Positions 10,313 through 18,973 of a stretch of 64,000 nucleotides of DNA are shown here, one piece after another (position 1 is the first letter of the stretch; each line of letters starts with the position of its first letter). The stretch spans positions 1 through 64,000 of the forward strand of contig CABVAC010000004.1 in NCBI GenBank assembly GCA_902496275.1. Direction: 5' to 3'. The DNA is from an uncultured Collinsella sp. (GTDB lineage Bacteria > Actinomycetota > Coriobacteriia > Coriobacteriales > Coriobacteriaceae). The notes beneath the pieces are model-generated. The model worked only from the letters and a program-made list of their open reading frames with translations. It did no database searches and had not been told where the DNA came from. A program made the position numbers and the translations under genes.

Positions 10313-11323
10313 ATGGCTCGCGAGAGTGCTCGTTCTAAGGATACGGCTAAGCCTGGCATCAAGGAAGTTGCAGCGGTGGCGGGGGTTTCGCCTACTACGG
10401 TATCTCGCGTGCTTAATAATCGCGGCTATATTAGCCAAGAGACCCGCGATAAGGTCCATGCCGCGATGAAGCGCATCAACTATACGCCCAACGATATCGC
10501 CCGTGCCATGCTCAACGGTCGCCTGAATCTAATAGGTATGATCGTCCCCTATGTCAGCAGCCCGTTTCATGCCCAAGCGGTCCAAGCCGTTGAGCGTACC
10601 CTGGCCGAAAACGGTTTTAAGATGTTGCTGTGCAATAGCGCCAATCGACCTGATCTTGAGCGTTCTTATATCGATATGCTTCGGCGCAATATGGTTGATG
10701 GCGTCATCGTCAACTCGCTTAATATCGGTGCCGAGGCGTATGCCGAGATGGGCTTGAGTCTGGTTGGTATCGACTGCGACCTTGGCGAGGCCTCTGTTCA
10801 GATTGCGAGCGACAGCTATAGCATCGGCGAACTTGCCACGCGTCGCCTGATTGATGACGGGTGTTCGCGCATCTTGTGCCTGCGCAACAATAGCCGCATG
10901 CGTATGCCTGCCAATAAGCGTACCGATGCCTACCACGATGTTGTAGAGCAGGCTGGTTTGCCCGCGCTTGTCCGTGAGGTCGAGTTCGTTAAGTCTGACG
11001 ACGAAAAGAGCGCGGTCGTTGCGAAGATCCTCGATGAGAACCCTGATATTGACGGCATCTTTGCGGGAGACGACACGATGGCGGCTATCTGTCTTAACGT
11101 GATGAAGCAGCGCGGCTTGAGCGCTCCGGACGATATTAAGGTCGTGGGCGCGGATGGCGCCCGCCGCACTATGACGTTTATGCCTGACTTAACAACCGTT
11201 CGTCAAGATATCGATCGCATCGGAGAGCTCGCGGCGCAATCCATCATCGCTCTTGTTAACGGTGAAAAGCCCGAATCGAATACCAAGCTTCCTGTCGAAC
11301 TTATCGAGGGTAAAACCGCGTAA
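10313..11323 (+). CDS. LacI family transcriptional regulator of the fructan/sucrose locus
   Basis: The 336-residue protein has an N-terminal DNA-binding domain, with IKEVAAVAGVSPTTVSRVLN and the hinge TPNDIARAML, followed by a periplasmic-binding-protein-like sugar domain (about 60-330, e.g. DGVIVNSLN and DIDGIFAGDD). The start at 10313 follows GGGGGAGGG; an ATG 21 bases upstream precedes that site and is less likely. The gene lies immediately before GH32, PTS and GH32 genes, and similar operator sequences occur before it and before the GH32 gene. It therefore probably represses the locus in the absence of a sugar or sugar phosphate. The ligand is not evident. Confidence 0.88.
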   Translation: MARESARSKDTAKPGIKEVAAVAGVSPTTVSRVLNNRGYISQETRDKVHAAMKRINYTPNDIARAMLNGRLNLIGMIVPYVSSPFHAQAVQAVERTLAENGFKMLLCNSANRPDLERSYIDMLRRNMVDGVIVNSLNIGAEAYAEMGLSLVGIDCDLGEASVQIASDSYSIGELATRRLIDDGCSRILCLRNNSRMRMPANKRTDAYHDVVEQAGLPALVREVEFVKSDDEKSAVVAKILDENPDIDGIFAGDDTMAAICLNVMKQRGLSAPDDIKVVGADGARRTMTFMPDLTTVRQDIDRIGELAAQSIIALVNGEKPESNTKLPVELIEGKTA

Positions 11324-11375
11324 TTCACCCCGCGCCAAAAGAATCCCTCAAACGCCTCCAATAACCGTTCGCCGG

Positions 11376-11395
11376 CATATGTCAACCGTTTGCCG
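11376..11395. promoter_or_regulatory. LacI-type operator O1
   Basis: On the minus strand the site reads CGGCAAACGGTTGACATATG, matching the TGAAAACGNTTGACATAT sites downstream in inverse orientation. It lies about 50 bases upstream of the tandem pair, a spacing that could allow looping. Confidence 0.5.
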
Positions 11396-11426
11396 ACGAC
11401 TGGAACTGCGAAAAGACATATTGGTG

Positions 11427-11464
11427 TGAAAACGTTTGACATATGAAAACGATTGACATATCTT
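11427..11464 (+). promoter_or_regulatory. tandem LacI-type operators O2/O3 overlapping the GH32 promoter
   Basis: TGAAAACGTTTGACATAT (11427-11444) is followed directly by TGAAAACGATTGACATAT (11444-11461), two copies 17 bp apart. A promoter lies inside them: -35 TTGACA at 11436-11441, a 17-base spacer, and -10 TATCTT at 11459-11464, 44 bases before the GH32 start. Repressor bound here would cover both promoter boxes. Confidence 0.65.
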
Positions 11465-11507
11465 GCAGTTGTACCGAGTTAGTATCTTGTGGGAAAGGAA
11501 GTCTCGG

Positions 11508-12890
11508 ATGCACAAGGTGTATTACCAGCCTGAGGGAATTTGGGTAGGCGACATCATGCCGTACGGCGAGGACGGCACGTTCTATCTCTATCACCAGCGT
11601 GACACGCGAAACCCCGGTCCTTTCGGAGAGCCGTTTGGTTGGGCACTCGCGACGACCAAGGATTTCGTCAACTACAAGGACTTTGGCGAGAGCCTTGAGC
11701 GTGGCGGCGACGAGGAAGTCGACCAGTATGTTTATGCCGGCACGGTGTTTAAGGTGGGCGACAAGTACCATGCGCTCTACACTGGTTGCAATCGCGATAA
11801 GGTCCGCGCACGCTTGATGAAGCAGGTTCTTCTTCACGCAACGAGTGACGACGCCGTCAAGTGGGAGAAGAACATCGCCGAGACGCTGCTTCCGCCCCAG
11901 GAAGGTTACGATGACCGCAACTGGCGCGATCCCTTTGTGCTTTGGGATGAGGAGAACGAAGAGTACATGCTCATCCTCGGCACGCGCGTGGGCGAGGACA
12001 AGCGTCTGATGACCGGGCGTCTGGTCAAGTTCACCTCCAAGGACCTGGATACCTGGGAGTTCCAGGGCGACTGGTGGAATCCGGGCCTTTACACCATGTT
12101 CGAGATGCCTGATCTCTTTAAGATGGGCGACTGGTGGTATCTGGTGTTCTCCGAGTACAGTGATGGCAACAAGACCCGTTACCGCATGTCTCGCTCCATC
12201 AACGGTCCTTGGATCACTCCTGCTGACGATTCATTCGATGGCCGCGCGTACTATGCCGCGCGTACCGCATTTGATGGCGAGCGCCGCGTTCTCTTTGGTT
12301 GGGTTCCTACGCGTGACGAGGGCGGCGACCCCAGCTCTTACCTATGGGGTGGCACCTTTATGCCCCTCGAGATCGTTCAGCGTGCCGACGGAACGCTCGG
12401 CACCAAGCTCCCCGACAGCATGCTTGGCGCCTTTGGCGAGGCTAAGGCAGTCGAGACCTTTGAGCTTTCCTGCGAGTCGGGCAAGGTCGAGCAGGTGCTC
12501 GCCGCGGATGCCGGCTCCACCTACTTGCTCGATGCCGACATTGAGCTCGGCGGTAACGCTGCCGGCTTCTCGGTCAAGTTCGCCGAGGACGCCGAGACCG
12601 GTCTTGCCTATGAGTTCCGCGCCAACCTGCGCGAGGGCAAGCTCGAGTTCACGCCGGCTCCCCAGTACCCGTGGTTCCAGGTCAACAACATGGGCCTCGA
12701 GCGTCCGTTGTTCTTTAAGGGCGAGGGCACTCATCATGTGCGCCTGGTCGTTGACGACGATATCGCGACCATCTTTGTCGATGATGTTGCGCTTAACGCT
12801 CGCTTCTGCAATAAGCAGGGCCAGGGTGTGGCGCTGACGGTCACCGACGGTACGCTCAAGTGCGCAAACGCAACGATCGCGTCTCTGTAG
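11508..12890 (+). CDS. GH32-type beta-fructosidase with non-canonical active-site motifs
   Basis: The 460-residue protein has a five-blade propeller (about 1-300) and a C-terminal beta-sandwich (about 310-460) like GH32 enzymes, which cleave beta-fructosides. The transition-state aspartate motif is clear (WRDP, Arg140-Asp141-Pro142). The nucleophile block reads IWVGDIMP (Asp15) rather than WMNDPNG, and the acid/base block reads FEMPD (Glu199) with Met in place of the usual Cys. No signal peptide is present, so it acts in the cytoplasm on imported, probably phosphorylated, sugars. GGGAAAGGAAG precedes the ATG at 11508. The PTS gene follows by 45 bases. It could act on short fructo-oligosaccharides; the sequence does not settle this. 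Confidence 0.82.
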   Translation: MHKVYYQPEGIWVGDIMPYGEDGTFYLYHQRDTRNPGPFGEPFGWALATTKDFVNYKDFGESLERGGDEEVDQYVYAGTVFKVGDKYHALYTGCNRDKVRARLMKQVLLHATSDDAVKWEKNIAETLLPPQEGYDDRNWRDPFVLWDEENEEYMLILGTRVGEDKRLMTGRLVKFTSKDLDTWEFQGDWWNPGLYTMFEMPDLFKMGDWWYLVFSEYSDGNKTRYRMSRSINGPWITPADDSFDGRAYYAARTAFDGERRVLFGWVPTRDEGGDPSSYLWGGTFMPLEIVQRADGTLGTKLPDSMLGAFGEAKAVETFELSCESGKVEQVLAADAGSTYLLDADIELGGNAAGFSVKFAEDAETGLAYEFRANLREGKLEFTPAPQYPWFQVNNMGLERPLFFKGEGTHHVRLVVDDDIATIFVDDVALNARFCNKQGQGVALTVTDGTLKCANATIASL

Positions 12891-12935
12891 CGGCAACGAA
12901 CCGTTTTATGATTTAGAAAAGGAATGGAGAGGAAC

Positions 12936-14387
12936 ATGGACTACAAGGCAGTGTCCCAGCAAGTCGTCGACAACGTCGGCGGACTGGAGAACATCGAGGG
13001 CGCCACGCATTGCGTGACTCGTCTGCGTCTGGTGCTCAAGGATACGAGCAAATACAACAAGGCCGAGCTCGAGAACATCGATGGCGTCAAGGGCGTGCTG
13101 TACAACAGCGGCCAGCTCATGATTATCTTCGGTACCGGTACCGTCAACAAGGTTTACGATGAGTTTATGGCTCTGACGGGCGTTAAGGAGATCAGCGCTT
13201 CCGAGGTCAAGGGCGCCGAGGCGGACAAGAAGGGCAAGTTCTTCTCGGTCCTCAAGGTATTCTCGGACATCTTTATCCCCATCATTCCCGCCTTCGTCGG
13301 CGCTGCAATCATCATCGGCCTTAAGTCGCTGATCGTTGCCAACGGCCTCTTTGGCATGGAGGGCAGCCTCGCCGATCACAGCGAGTTCCTCAAGAACCTC
13401 GCAAGCTTCTTTGCCATTATCGCCACCACCTTTGACTACCTGCCTGTCCTGGTTATGTATAGCGCGGTCAAGCGTTTTGGCGGCAACCCGATCCTGGGCA
13501 TCCTCGTCGGTATCGTCATGGTTCACCCGAGCCTTATGAACCGTAACGCGTTCGTTATGGATCCGTCGGGTGCTGAGTACTGGAACTTTGGTCCGCTCTC
13601 CATCCCCATGGTTGCTTTCCAGGGCGGCGTGTTCCCTGCAATCCTGACTGCCTGGTTTATGGCCAAGGTCGAGAAGATTGCCCAGAAGTACATCCCCGAG
13701 GTCGTTTCGTTCGTCTTTGTCCCGACCGTTACCCTGATTCTTGCTAACGTCGCCCTGTTCACCGTGTTCGGCCCGCTCGGCAACCTGATCGGCGACGTCC
13801 TCGCCGGCGTAATCGATATCCTGTACAACAGGATGGGCGTCTTCGGTGCCTTTGTCTTTGCCGCATTCCTGCAGCCGCTCGTCGTTACCGGTACGCATCA
13901 GTTCATCCAGGGTATCGAGGCAAACCTCGTTGCCGCGACTGGCTTCAACTACATCCAGGCAATCTGGTCGGTTTCCATCATCGCCCAGGGCGGCGGCGCC
14001 ATCGGCATGTATCTCATCCACAAGAAGCACTCCAAAGAGCGCAACATCTGCATGTCGTCCTTTATCCCGACGCTGGTCGGTATCTCCGAGCCCGCAATCT
14101 TTGCTGCAAACATGCGCTACTCGATCATCCCGTTCGTCTGCGCTTGCATCGGTGCAGGCTGCGGCGGTGCCTTCGTGAAGCTCTTTGAGGTACGCGCTAT
14201 CGGTCAGGGTCTGACCGGTGTGCTTGGCCTGCTCATCGTTACGCCCGAGACGCTCGTGTGGTATGTGGCCGGCAATCTCATCGCCTTTATCGTGCCGATC
14301 GTCTTGATCTTTGCCTACAACAAGGCAAAGGGCGTGCCGACCACCGATGAAGAGGGCGCTGGCGCTGGCTTCGACGTTAGCTTCTAG
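12936..14387 (+). CDS. PTS system EIIBC component, sucrose/beta-fructoside type
   Basis: This 483-residue fusion has an EIIB domain (about 1-85) with the phosphocysteine Cys26 in THCVTRLR, then an EIIC domain with about ten membrane helices (about 105-470), containing GTHQFIQGIEANL and GISEPAIFAANMR near the substrate site. It belongs to the glucose/sucrose/beta-glucoside superfamily, which imports and phosphorylates sugars. No EIIA domain is fused or encoded nearby, so a separate EIIA must serve it. Its place between two GH32 genes points to sucrose or fructo-oligosaccharides. The start follows GGAGAGGAAC. Confidence 0.88.
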   Translation: MDYKAVSQQVVDNVGGLENIEGATHCVTRLRLVLKDTSKYNKAELENIDGVKGVLYNSGQLMIIFGTGTVNKVYDEFMALTGVKEISASEVKGAEADKKGKFFSVLKVFSDIFIPIIPAFVGAAIIIGLKSLIVANGLFGMEGSLADHSEFLKNLASFFAIIATTFDYLPVLVMYSAVKRFGGNPILGILVGIVMVHPSLMNRNAFVMDPSGAEYWNFGPLSIPMVAFQGGVFPAILTAWFMAKVEKIAQKYIPEVVSFVFVPTVTLILANVALFTVFGPLGNLIGDVLAGVIDILYNRMGVFGAFVFAAFLQPLVVTGTHQFIQGIEANLVAATGFNYIQAIWSVSIIAQGGGAIGMYLIHKKHSKERNICMSSFIPTLVGISEPAIFAANMRYSIIPFVCACIGAGCGGAFVKLFEVRAIGQGLTGVLGLLIVTPETLVWYVAGNLIAFIVPIVLIFAYNKAKGVPTTDEEGAGAGFDVSF

Positions 14388-14426
14388 TTGAGCCGTTCAG
14401 CGTAATCTGAGGATAAGTCCATTTGA

Positions 14427-14464
14427 GGAAGGGCGTTCGACTCGTGTGAGTCGAGCGTCCTTCC
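14427..14464 (+). other. intercistronic hairpin between PTS and GH32 genes
   Basis: A 17-bp stem (GGAAGGGCGTTCGACTC, one mismatch and one G-T pair) with a GTGT loop lies 40 bases after the PTS stop and 24 bases before the next start. It has no T-tract, so partial termination or mRNA stabilisation is more likely than full termination. Confidence 0.55.
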
Positions 14465-14488
14465 CCATAGACGAGAAAGTCAACGGCG

Positions 14489-15931
14489 ATGTTTAATCAA
14501 AAAAATAAGGTGACACGCGCGGACTATGAGCAGTGGCGAGCTGGACAGGACGAGACGGCGGCTCGCATCGCGTCCGACCCCGATAGGCTCCTGTTCCATG
14601 TGGAGCCTGAGCTTGGCTGGCTCAACGACCCCAACGGTTTGGTTCAGATTGGTGATACGTATCACATCTATCATCAATACGATCCGTTCGATGCTGCGCA
14701 TGGCGGTCCAGTGCTTTGGAACCATCTGACGACAAAGGATTTTGTGACGTACGAGAATCGCGGCCCCGCGCTGTTCCCCGATTCCGATTTGGATTCGAAC
14801 GGAGCGTATTCTGGTTCTGCCTTTGTACGTGATGGCAAGATTCACTACTTCTATACCGGCAACGTCAAGCATTTTGATCGCGATGATTACGACTACGTGT
14901 TGACGGGTCGTGAGCAAAACCAGATTCATATGGTTGCGGAGAACCCCGACGAATTGGGCGAGAAGCGCATAGCTGTTGGACCGGTCGATTACCCCGACGA
15001 TATCGGTACGCACGTGCGCGACCCCAAGATCCTTGAGCACGATGGTATCTACTACATGGTTCTGGGCGCTCGTACGAAAGACGACCGTGGCTGCGTGCTT
15101 GTCTATACCTCGCGCAATCTTGAGGACTGGAGCTATGCGACGCGCATTGAGTTGGGCGAGAAGTTTGGCTTTATGTGGGAGTGCCCCGATCTGTTTGAGC
15201 TCGATGGCGAGCTTATTCTCGTTTGCTGTCCGCAGGGTGTGCCTGCCGATGGTTGGCGTTACCGCAATCCGCATCAGTGCGTGTGGTTCCCCATCGAGGC
15301 CGATTGGGAGGCGCCGAGCTTTAAAATCGTCGGGCAGGGCATGCCCCCGATGGTCGATGCCGGTTTTGATTTCTATGCTCCGCAGTCCTTTGAGGATGCT
15401 GCAGGCCGGCGATTGATGATCGGATGGTCGGGTTGCCCCGATGCGACGGCGGAAAACCCGACGGTGGCGCGCGGGTGGCAGTGCGCGTTGACGGTGCCGC
15501 GAGAGCTGAGCATGCGCGATGGTAAGCTCTGCCAGCAGCCGGCGCACGAGATTGAGAGGATGCGCGGCGGCTGCGTTCGTGCTGTAGGCGGAGAGACCGT
15601 CGAGGAGCCGGGCCGCCTGTTTGATCTTGTGGTTTCCTGTGAGGGCGCCAAGATGGTCGAGCTCGAAATCCGCAAGGGTGTCTTTGTGCGTTATGCGGAG
15701 GGGATGCTTACCCTCGATATGGGTAATGAAGGCTATGGGCGAGACCGGAGGTCGATTGAGCTCAGCGAGCTTCGCGACCTGCGCGTGCTTTCGGACACTA
15801 CGATGGTCGAGATTTTTGCCAACGGCGGCGAGGCAGCACTTACGAGCCGTACCTATTCGCCGGCGGTTTCGGCGATGGGGTTGCATGCCGAGGGTGCGGC
15901 GTCGATGGATTTCTACCGCCTCGCGCATTAA
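14489..15931 (+). CDS. sucrose-6-phosphate hydrolase / beta-fructofuranosidase, GH32
   Basis: The 480-residue protein carries all three canonical GH32 blocks: WLNDPNG (Asp47 nucleophile), RDPK (Asp178) and WECPD (Glu231 acid/base). Propeller (about 35-340) and C-terminal beta-sandwich are both present and there is no signal peptide. Together with the PTS EIIBC it would split the internalised sugar phosphate into glucose-6-phosphate and fructose, the ScrB reaction. The start has only a weak purine-rich site (GAGAAAG), so its translation may depend on the hairpin region before it. It is the last gene of the LacI-controlled locus. Confidence 0.9.
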   Translation: MFNQKNKVTRADYEQWRAGQDETAARIASDPDRLLFHVEPELGWLNDPNGLVQIGDTYHIYHQYDPFDAAHGGPVLWNHLTTKDFVTYENRGPALFPDSDLDSNGAYSGSAFVRDGKIHYFYTGNVKHFDRDDYDYVLTGREQNQIHMVAENPDELGEKRIAVGPVDYPDDIGTHVRDPKILEHDGIYYMVLGARTKDDRGCVLVYTSRNLEDWSYATRIELGEKFGFMWECPDLFELDGELILVCCPQGVPADGWRYRNPHQCVWFPIEADWEAPSFKIVGQGMPPMVDAGFDFYAPQSFEDAAGRRLMIGWSGCPDATAENPTVARGWQCALTVPRELSMRDGKLCQQPAHEIERMRGGCVRAVGGETVEEPGRLFDLVVSCEGAKMVELEIRKGVFVRYAEGMLTLDMGNEGYGRDRRSIELSELRDLRVLSDTTMVEIFANGGEAALTSRTYSPAVSAMGLHAEGAASMDFYRLAH

Positions 15932-16207
15932 CCGTGCGTGGAGCACGATTGGACTTGCCGGGCGGAATGTGTCGCAGTTGCCGCAGCGAACTACCGTTTA
16001 TCGTGTATAGCTACCGTTTGCGGAGTAAGTAACACATTGTTGCAAACCGTGTAGAATCCTAAATAAACACGGAGTTTTCCAGGGAGACGCTGTCCTTTGT
16101 TGTGTGCAAGGGGCGGCGTCTCTTTGGCGCTCTGCCGCCGTTGTGCAACAGTGCGGCGGCGCGTGCCATGTATTGAAAAGCCAATGTCGAGATGGGTCGT
16201 GATAATA
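15932..16207 (+). other. intergenic region with a hairpin terminator candidate
   Basis: No gene is seen in these 276 bases. A stem at 16084-16122 (GAGACGC with GCGTCTC, inner CCTTTG with CAAGGG) followed by TTT may be a terminator. Two nearby copies of CTACCGTTT at about 15990 and 16010 are of unknown meaning. Confidence 0.4.
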
Positions 16208-17062
16208 ATGGGCAAGTACGTAATCGTGGTTGAGTCTGGGTCGGATGTGACGCCGGAGCTCTGCGAGCGCTACGGCATCGTGCGCGTGCCCATGCACGTC
16301 ACAGTTGGTGACGAGACCGTTGAAGATGGTTCAATCGATCCGCTCGAGATTTACTCGCGCTGCAACGAGCTCGGTGTTATGCCTAAGACGAGTGGCTGCG
16401 CGCCTGCGGATTTTGCTCACGTGTATGACCGTATCCATGCCGAGCAGCCCGACGCGACTATTCTGCATCTCGCGTATTCCGAGGCCACGACCTGCTCACA
16501 TCAGTCCTCCAAGATTGCGGCTAAGGGCCGCGACTACGTATTCTCCATGGATACGCGTTTTGTCTCGGTGGGCCAGTCGCTCGTTGCCGTCGAGACCGCC
16601 AAATATATCGAGGCTCACCCCGATGCCACCGTCGACGAGATCTTTGCATTTACGAACTCCGTCATGGACCGCGTGCTGCTGGGCTTTGTTCCCACCGATC
16701 TGGCCTTTCTTAAGGCGGGCGGTCGTCTGTCCAACGTGGCATTCCTTGGCGCCCACCTGCTCAAGATTAAGCCCTGCATTGAGGTAACGGGCGGCAAGTT
16801 CGTGGCAACCAAGAAGTTCCGCGGCTCTATGCTCAAGTGCGCCCGCGCGTTTATCGACCACATGGTTGTGAAGGGCGAGATTGACTACTCGCACATTGGC
16901 CTGGCGTATTCGGTAGGCCTTTCCGAGGAGCTGCGCGACGACATGGAAGTCTATGCGCACGACCTGGGCTTTAAGGACGTTACCTGGACTCAGGTCGGCG
17001 GCGTCATCTCGAGCCATTGCGGCCCGACCGCCTTTGGCGCGGTGCTCACGCTCAAGGCGTAA
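16208..17062 (+). CDS. DegV family fatty-acid-binding protein
   Basis: The 284-residue protein begins MGKYVIVVESGSDVTPELCERYGI, the standard DegV opening with the ligand-contacting SGSD loop. It contains FVPTDLAFLKAGGRLS and the late motif SSHCGPTAFG. DegV/FakB proteins bind a fatty acid for phosphorylation by FakA and feed exogenous fatty acids into phospholipid synthesis. No kinase is nearby. An in-frame upstream ATG at 16097 would add 37 residues unlike the family, so 16208 is preferred despite a weak ribosome binding site. Confidence 0.88.
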   Translation: MGKYVIVVESGSDVTPELCERYGIVRVPMHVTVGDETVEDGSIDPLEIYSRCNELGVMPKTSGCAPADFAHVYDRIHAEQPDATILHLAYSEATTCSHQSSKIAAKGRDYVFSMDTRFVSVGQSLVAVETAKYIEAHPDATVDEIFAFTNSVMDRVLLGFVPTDLAFLKAGGRLSNVAFLGAHLLKIKPCIEVTGGKFVATKKFRGSMLKCARAFIDHMVVKGEIDYSHIGLAYSVGLSEELRDDMEVYAHDLGFKDVTWTQVGGVISSHCGPTAFGAVLTLKA

Positions 17063-17093
17063 CGCCTGGCGTCTATCGATTTCTATTGCCTCG

Positions 17094-17130
17094 GCGGCGG
17101 GCGGGTTGCGACAACCTTCCTGCCGCTTTT
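17094..17130 (+). terminator. terminator after the degV-family gene
   Basis: A 15-bp imperfect GC-rich stem with a CGA loop is followed by TTTT, 31 bases after the stop codon. Confidence 0.6.
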
Positions 17131-17248
17131 GCATGGGGCCAAATAGGACAATCCAATTGACCGCTAAACCGTTTCGCCATCAAGCATATAGGCTAGAATG
17201 ACTCTGGCATTTATGTAGCTAAAACCAATGAGAGGCAAGGTAGCGGGA

Positions 17249-18067
17249 ATGGCTGAGATGACGCTCGAGGGTGTGGACGCTCGTCCTGAGGACTCCGCGT
17301 TTGCCCTGGGCCGCGTGCATTCGATTGAGACGATGGGAACGGTCGATGGACCCGGCATCCGCTTTGTGGTGTTTGTTCAGGGCTGCCCCATGCGCTGTGC
17401 GTATTGCCACAACCCCGATACCTGGTCGGTTAACGGCGGCACCATGGTGACCGTCGAGCACCTGATGGACGAGTTCCAGAGCAACCATGAGTTTTACCGC
17501 AGCGGTGGTATTACGGTGTCCGGCGGCGAGCCGCTCTTGCAGCCCGCGTTTTTAGCCGACCTGTTCCGCGCCATGCACAATAACCCCGATGGTCGCGTGC
17601 ATACCTGCTTGGATAGCTGCGGCTATGCGTTCGATCCCGCGCATCCCGAGAAGTTCGATGCCGTACTCAACGAGACCGATATGGTGCTGCTCGACATTAA
17701 ACACGCCGATCCCGTCGAGCATAAAAAGCTGACCGGTTGCGATCCCGCACGCATCCTGGCGTTTGGTGATGAGCTTGCCCGTCGCAAGATTAAGGTCGTT
17801 ATCCGCCACGTGGTGGTGCCCGGCATTACCGATACGGTTGAGGAGTGCGAGGCACTCGGTCGTCTGATTGCCCCGTGGCATAACGTGGTGGGCCTGGAAA
17901 TGCTGCCGTATCACACGATGGGCGTCGTCAAGTATGAGCAGCTGGGGATTCCCTATAAGCTCGAGGGCGTTCCGCAGATGGATACCGCGCGCATGCCCGA
18001 GCTGCGCAACGCCGTTATGGCCGGCATGAGAAAGCGCCGTGCGGAGCTCAGGTCGGCCATCGGCTAA
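17249..18067 (+). CDS. pflA: pyruvate formate-lyase activating enzyme (radical SAM)
   Basis: The 272-residue protein has the PFL-AE pattern SIETMGTVDGPGIRFVVFVQ followed by GCPMRCAYCHNPDTW, whose three cysteines ligate the 4Fe-4S cluster. Further on are SGGEPLLQ and the His-rich loop IRHVVVPGITD. It uses S-adenosylmethionine to place the glycyl radical on PFL, here presumably on Gly58 of the separate 83-residue domain. Two starts are possible; 17249 has AGAGGCAAGG 9 bases upstream and 17228 would add seven residues. It lies 7 kb from pflB and next to no other PFL gene. Confidence 0.92.
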   Translation: MAEMTLEGVDARPEDSAFALGRVHSIETMGTVDGPGIRFVVFVQGCPMRCAYCHNPDTWSVNGGTMVTVEHLMDEFQSNHEFYRSGGITVSGGEPLLQPAFLADLFRAMHNNPDGRVHTCLDSCGYAFDPAHPEKFDAVLNETDMVLLDIKHADPVEHKKLTGCDPARILAFGDELARRKIKVVIRHVVVPGITDTVEECEALGRLIAPWHNVVGLEMLPYHTMGVVKYEQLGIPYKLEGVPQMDTARMPELRNAVMAGMRKRRAELRSAIG

Positions 18068-18193
18068 CAAGCTATTTTTGCCCCTTTATGATACCCGAGC
18101 TGTACTGGCCTAACGGCTTGGTGCTGACGCGGTTGAGCCAAAATGCTGGTACCATACCGTGGATAAGCAATTTGCACGGATTTGGGGGATGGC

Positions 18194-18934
18194 ATGGCAA
18201 CCATCGCGATCATAGGCGCACTCGAAAAAGAGGTTGCGCAGATTAAGGAAGAGCTGAGTGGCGCGCATGAGTCGCAGGAGGCGGGCTTGACCGTTGTGAG
18301 CGGTGAGCTCGACGGTTTGTCCGTTGTTGCTACGACCGCTGGCATGGGAACCGTAAACGCCGCGGCGGCAACGCAGCATCTCATCAGCAAATATGCCCCG
18401 CAGGCCGTTGTGTTTTCGGGCATTGCGGGTGGCCTAAACCCTAAGCTCCATATTAACGACGTGGTTATAGGCAAGTGTCTGCGTTATCTGGATACCGACA
18501 CGACGCTCATTGCCGAGTCGGCACCGGGGCTTGAGGAATTTGCCTCGACACCGGCTTTGGTTGATATTGCAGCTGTCGTGCTTGTCGAGCATGGGTTTGT
18601 GGACGCATCGTCGGATATGGCGGCTGCCGAGAAGGACCCCAAGCAGTTCCTGTGTGGCACTATCGCCACGGGTGACCGCTTTGTTACGGGTGACGCCATG
18701 CGTAACGCTGCGATTGAGGCCACGCATGCCGATTGCGTCGAGATGGAGGGTGCGGCAATTGCGCACATCGCGGCCAAGAATGGTGTCGATTGCCTAGTGC
18801 TGCGCGCTATCAGCGATAATTGTGACGAGGCATATGACGCGTTTTGCGAGCGCGAGTTCGATCTGGATGAGTACGCTCGCACCGCGAGCGGCATCACGCT
18901 TGACATCGTTCGTAGTATCGCCGCCGCGCAATAG
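18194..18934 (+). CDS. mtnN: 5'-methylthioadenosine/S-adenosylhomocysteine nucleosidase
   Basis: The 246-residue protein begins MATIAIIGALEKEVAQIKEEL, as MTA/SAH nucleosidases do, and contains VVFSGIAGGLNPKL, the acid motif CVEMEGAAIAHIA and AISDNCDE. It hydrolyses MTA, SAH and 5'-deoxyadenosine to adenine and the ribosyl product, recycling by-products of SAM chemistry. 5'-deoxyadenosine from the neighbouring PFL activase is one possible substrate. TTTGGGGGATGG precedes the start at 18194. Confidence 0.9.
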   Translation: MATIAIIGALEKEVAQIKEELSGAHESQEAGLTVVSGELDGLSVVATTAGMGTVNAAAATQHLISKYAPQAVVFSGIAGGLNPKLHINDVVIGKCLRYLDTDTTLIAESAPGLEEFASTPALVDIAAVVLVEHGFVDASSDMAAAEKDPKQFLCGTIATGDRFVTGDAMRNAAIEATHADCVEMEGAAIAHIAAKNGVDCLVLRAISDNCDEAYDAFCEREFDLDEYARTASGITLDIVRSIAAAQ

Positions 18935-18973
18935 CACGCCCGTTTTGTAAAAACCTACGACCAAGGAGTGTCC

